Of a stretch of DNA of 64,000 bases, positions 38,928 through 44,900 are shown piece by piece; positions within the stretch are counted from its first letter, which is position 1; each line of letters starts with the position of its first letter. Origin of the DNA: Eriocheir sinensis (Eukaryota > Arthropoda > Malacostraca > Decapoda > Varunidae); assembly GCF_024679095.1 (NCBI RefSeq), contig NC_066562.1:5499601-5563600 (forward strand), read 5' to 3'. Below the pieces are notes generated by a model. It ran no database searches. It saw only the letters and a list, made by a program, of their open reading frames with translations, and was not told where the DNA came from. Made by a program: the position numbers and the translations under genes.

Positions 38928-41900
38928 TGTCTCTCCTGTTGACCTGCTTCCCTCTTCCCCAGGTTCAGCAGCAGGAGGAGGAGGCCAAGCAGAGGAAGAT
39001 GCAGGAGGAGATGTGGACCATGCATGTAGACCGGTGCCGTCTCTTGGGCCATGACCCGTACCTCACCCCCATCTTTGACCCCACCTACCAGTACTTCTGG
39101 GACCCCGTGGCCGCCAACTGGCAGCCCTACACTGGATCCGGTGAGATGGGGCGCCGGGTGGTGGTGGTTTGCTTGTTGTGTACAGCTGGCTTGTCTCAGG
39201 CTTTCATTTTTTTGTTGCTTTCTGTGATTATAAAGAATATTGTTTTCCATCATGTAGTCACGGCATCAAGCCTAAGCTGTAGCTGTTTGTTGCCAGTGGT
39301 GGGCACCGCTAACCCAAGAGTTGGCTTCGCTAATTGGTAATCCACTAACTAAAACGTCAGCTTTGTTTACGCTAAACCGCTAAACTGATAAAGAAATTAT
39401 TGGAAGCTAATGCTAACTGCCAACTTTTTTATATGGATTTGGCTTCATTCTAGTATTTTGACTCTTAAGACTCTTAAAAACAGACCTAGTGATGTGAAAT
39501 TTGAATATTTTGTAGTTTAGACCAAAAAGTTTCTTTAATAATTATCCAGTTAGCCAACTTTAAGGCACAATTTACCCAAAAGTGGAGGCCCTGGAATTAT
39601 TGCGCCATGTGGCTCAACTGGTGCTGTGTCCGCCCACAACGGACAAGAACAAACCTGTATGAATTTTTTAGTGGACTTAAAATTAGCGGAGGAGGAACTA
39701 CATTTAGTGGAAGCTAATTGGTCAGCTAACTGTTTTGAAAGTTAGCAAAAATGCTAATCTGCCAATGAAAAAGTGAGCTTCGCTAATCAGCGGTCAGCGG
39801 AGCCGTGCCCACCACTGTTTGTTTCTCTTCACCCTCACCAAAAACATGAGTTGAAAACCTCGTGGTAGTTTTTTCTGCCGACGGTTTCCTCGTTGTTCAA
39901 GGTGTGCAGGTGTTGTATTTTGTGTAAGGCAGAGCTTTGGTGTGTACCTGTTCATGCGTGCATGTGCGCGCCCCTAACAGTGTGTGTGTTGCCAGACCCC
40001 AACCTGCCGGTGCCTGCCGCCTACGGCCTCAACAAGGGCGAGGGCGACGGCTCCCCCATGACGCTAGTGATGGCTGGGGCGCAAGGCTGCCGCCTCGGGG
40101 GGGCCGGAGAGCTGCCGGGGCTGGGCCAGGGGGGGCCCGACGACCCCCTCAACCCTGCCAACATTCCACTGCCAGGGGAAGTACCGATGCTGCCCCCTGG
40201 CTCCCCCTCCCAGGGTGTGGATGGCACACCGCCACACGCTGCCAAGCTTATGTCCATCCCCCTGCCAGGCGAGCCAGCGACTGTGGGCCTGGAGGGTGTG
40301 CCTGGCCTGGGGGGCGAGGGCGCGGAGGTCCCCAGCGCCATCACCATCCACCTGCCGGCACGCTGGCGTGTGGCACGGGATGCCGACGGACACGTCTACT
40401 TCTACCACGTCAAGACGCGCATCACCCAGTGGGAGCCACCCACCATCCTCACGCCGGGCCTCGCCTCAGACTCATCCTCGTCATCGTCCTCATCGTCTGA
40501 CTCGGACTCCAGCAGCACCACCGACGTGAGTCACCCGCCGCCCCGACTACCTGTGCTCCCCGTGGGTGTGTCAGTGAGGCCTGCCAGGCAGCCTTGGGGG
40601 CCAAGCCTCACCCCTGCCTACCTCCAAGGGCCAGACAGCCACTCACTGACACACCACACACAAATGATGACAACTTTCCCTCACTCATTTACATATATAG
40701 CAGTGCTTAGTGGGCCTTTTTGTGTTTTGTTTTTGCCCTTGACCTGCTTCCTCTGCTGTAAAAAACCCACAAGACGTGTCAGTAACCTTCCTGTGTTGCT
40801 GTTCCAGAGTGAAGACTTCTCCACGGAAGAGGAGGAGGAGGAGGAGGCAGCAGAGGAGGTGGAGACGGTGGAGCGCAGTGAGGTGTCCAACGAGAAGATG
40901 ATCCGCCACCCGAAGAACTCCAAGCGGCGGCGGTCGGAGGCGCTGGTCCAGGAGAGGGTCATCAGTGTGAGTGTGATGACCTATGCTGACCTTGACCCTC
41001 ACTCTGACCTGACTCTCTACTGCCTTACTCATATTCACCTGACTCATTCTTCTTCACCTTCACCCTTCCTCTTTCCATCCTTCATCTTAAGTCTGTTCCC
41101 TATTCCTCCACCATTCTTAGTAACATTGATTGCACTCTGGACTCTTTCTTTCCATTTCCTTTTCTCCACCATTCTTAGCAATTGTTACACTGTCTCCTTC
41201 CCATTCCTTCTTCAGTCCCTTCCCTTCCTTCCCCCATTCCCAGCAGCCATGACAAGCTTATTCCTTTCCTTTCCATTCCTTCAATCCCTTCCCTTCCTTC
41301 ATTCCCAGCAACCATGACAAGCTTACTCCCTTCCTTCCCATCCCTTCGTCAGTCCCTTCCCTTCCCTTCCTCCATTCCCAGCAACCATGACAAGCTTACT
41401 CCCTTCCTTCCCATCCCTTCGTCAGTCCCTTCCCTTCCCTTCCTCCATTCCCAGCTTACTCCCTTCCTTCCTCTCATTCTTTCCACCATTCCCAGCACCA
41501 CACTTCCTGATAACTAAAAATATATAACAGCAACATATGAATACCTCGTGACCATAATCTGACTCCTGGCCGTTCCCTTCTTCAGCCCATCCTGGAGATC
41601 GACAAGGAGGCAGCGAGGAGAGAGCGAAGGGAGGCAAAGGAGCGGGCACGGGAGGAGGCCAGGCAGGAGAGGCAGGAGGAGCGAAACACAAGGACGCAGA
41701 AGGAGGAAAAGACCCAGCAAACGACTGACCAGCAACAGACGGAGGAGGAGGTGGTGGTGGCGGTACCAGGAGAGAGGGAGAGGGAGAGGGAGAGGGACAG
41801 GGAGAGGGAGAGAGAAAGGAGGGCGGAGAGACACGAAGCGAGAGCCAAGAGAGAGAAGGTAAAGGTGGGTCTTGTTCGGCAGTGTTTGGCCGATGCTTCT

Positions 41901-44900
41901 TTTGTTTTGTTTTCTGAGTTGATTTATTGCCGAGTCCTGGAGTGAGGCGGAGTGTTGACCAGCGCCAAGCCTGTGTGGAAGGGTCTGAGGATAAGTGAGG
42001 GACAAAAGTCGTGTTAAGTGTGGTGAAATCCTAAGGCTGAACATGTGGTATATTCTGCAGTTTATCAAAGGGATGGTTAGTAGCACTGACTGGAGTTACC
42101 ATCTGGTCCATATAGTTATTGTTTTTGGAAAGTAGTTTGGAAAGTTTCGTTTAGTCGGCGCAACGTCTGTGGTCATATGCCGGAGAGAGACAGAAGGGGA
42201 AGGAATTATAGAAGGGAACAGATCCCAGGAGACAGGATACAACCCCCGATTAATACCTGCTACCCATTCACTGCTGGGTGGACAGGGACGAAGGGTATCG
42301 GAAAAGCCGCCCAAATTTTTCCACTCCGCCCGGGAATCAAACCCGGGCTCTCTTGGTTGTGAGCCGAGTGTGCTAACCACTGCACCACGAAGCCCCCGTG
42401 TTGTTTTTGGAGATAGACCACATGTTTAGCCTGCCCACATTGCATGACACGACTATTGTCCCCCACTTACCTGTTCATTATGTTTGTGTTGTTGAATCAG
42501 GCAAACTGAACACCCTATGATGATGTACATACAGTTTACAAATGAATACAAATCTACTTAGTATTTTATGTAAAGTGTAAGGTGTTCACTTTGATTCACG
42601 CACAATAGATATGATGGACGGATTACTTCACAGAACCTTTTTATACCGTGTTGTGCCGAGAAAATGATACACTACTTCATTCCGGGACTTTTTGACATTT
42701 CTGATGGATTTATTTTGTTTTGTGTTCTGATCCTGACACAGCAACCATTCACACACACAGTTCATGGTAGTGACACGCCAGCAGTTTGGAGTAATTTTTT
42801 CTCCAGTGCATACATGTTCTGTTTTCTGCAGGATTATTTTTTTGTGGGCGACAACAAACACACTTCTTGGACATCCTTAGTTTTATTTCGTGAGGAGAAA
42901 ATATTTTCCAAAAGTGTTAAATTTTTGTTGACATTTTGAGTACTCCACTTTCCCACACATGCACACACACTTATGTGAAGCGCCTTCCAGATGAATATTT
43001 TTCTTTTGCTGAATTACTTTTCATTGGCCAAACAGCTGCTGTAGATGTTTACATTTGTATATGTCATGATAACATTCTCAATAGTTTTAATTAACTATAT
43101 ATTTTTAATTAACAATGTAAGGAATATGATCAGGAATTCTCTGTTAAATAGGCAGAGGTGGACCAGCCATCACTGAACCTGGGAGACATTCAAACAGCTC
43201 AATGACAATCTGTTAAACAATATTTTATCACATGGTTTGGATGCCTGGCTCTGCAGACGTTCCATTGTGTCCTCACTTTTATATGAATTGAATTATGTTA
43301 TTCGGCACCATGCTGTACCCTCACACCCACCCACTAAACCTGCCCCTCTTCCCACAGAGCAAGGAACGCGCAGCCACTGCCATCGCCGACAACAGCGATG
43401 CAGCACGCAAGATCAAGGACACCTTCCGTTCCAAGATGGCAACCTTCATTGTGTCGGTGCTGAACCCGTACAGGCGCGGGGACTGCCGGGAGGGGAAGAT
43501 CACCTGCACCGAAGACTTCAAGTACCTGGCACGCAAGGTGAGGTGGGAAGGAGACATGAGAGACACTTGGGGGAAGGGACTGAAGGTGTTTTAGGCATGT
43601 TATAGCCTATAGTATGTAACCCCACACTATGTTGACATACCCCACAGGCACATGAATAATTCTCTCTCAAAGTTATCTCCATAAAACTAAGGCTGTGCTG
43701 TGCTTCTCCACTCCCACTGAAAAAGAAGGGATCAGTAAGATTAGTAACACTGAAATCATTGACCCACACCAAGAGTATGGACGTCTCAATGCATCATCAT
43801 CTTACACTACCCCTTCCCTCTCCTCCCCAGCCACCCCACACTACCCCTTCCCTCTCCTCCCCAGCCACCCCACACTACCCCTTCCCTCTCCTCCCCAGCC
43901 ACCCCACACTACCCTTCCCTCTCCTCCCCATCCACCCCACACTACCCCTTCCATCTCCTCCCCAGCCACCCCACACTACCCCTTCCCTCTCCTCCCCAGC
44001 CACCCCACACTACCCCTTCCCTCTCCTCCCCAGCCACCCCACACTACCCCTTCCCTCTCCTCCCCAGCCAACCCACACTACCCCTTCCCTCTCCTCCCCA
44101 GCCCCCCCACACTACCCCTTCCCTCTCCTCCCCAGCCAACCCACACAACCCCCTTCCCTCTCTCCTCCCCAGCCACCCACACTACCCCTTCCTCTCCTCC
44201 CCAGCCACCCCACACCACCCCTTCCCTCTCCCTCCCCAGCCACCCCACACTACCCTTCCTCTCCTCCCCAGCCACCCCACACCACCCCTTCCTCTCCTCC
44301 CCAGCCACCCCACACCCCTTCCCTCTCCTCCCCAGCCACCCTTCCTTCTCCTCCCCAGCCACCCCACACTACCCCTTCCCTCTCCTCCCCAGCCACCCCA
44401 CACTACCCCTTCCCTCTCCTCCCCAGCCAACCCACACTACCCCTTCCCTCTCCTCCCCAGCCACCCCACACTACCCCTTCCCTCTCCTCCCCAGCCACCC
44501 CACACTACCCCTTCCCTCCTCCCCAGCCACCCCACACTACCCCTTCCCTCTCCTCCCCAGCCACCCCACACTACCCCTTCCCTCTCCTCCCCAGCCACCC
44601 CACTGCCCTTCCCTCTCTCCTCCCCAGCCACCCCACACCACCCCTTCCCTCTCTCCTCCCCAGCCACCCCACACTACCCCTTCCCTCTCCTCCCCATCCA
44701 CCCCACACAACCCCTTCCCACTCCACCCCAGCCCACCCACACTACCCCTTCCCTCTCCTCCCCAGCCACCCCACACAACCCCGTCCCGCACCTACCCAGC
44801 CACCCCACACCACCCCTTCCTCTCCTCCCCAGCCACCCCACACTGCCCTTCCCTCTCCTCCCCAGCCACCCCACACCTACCCCTTCCCTCTCCTCCCCAG

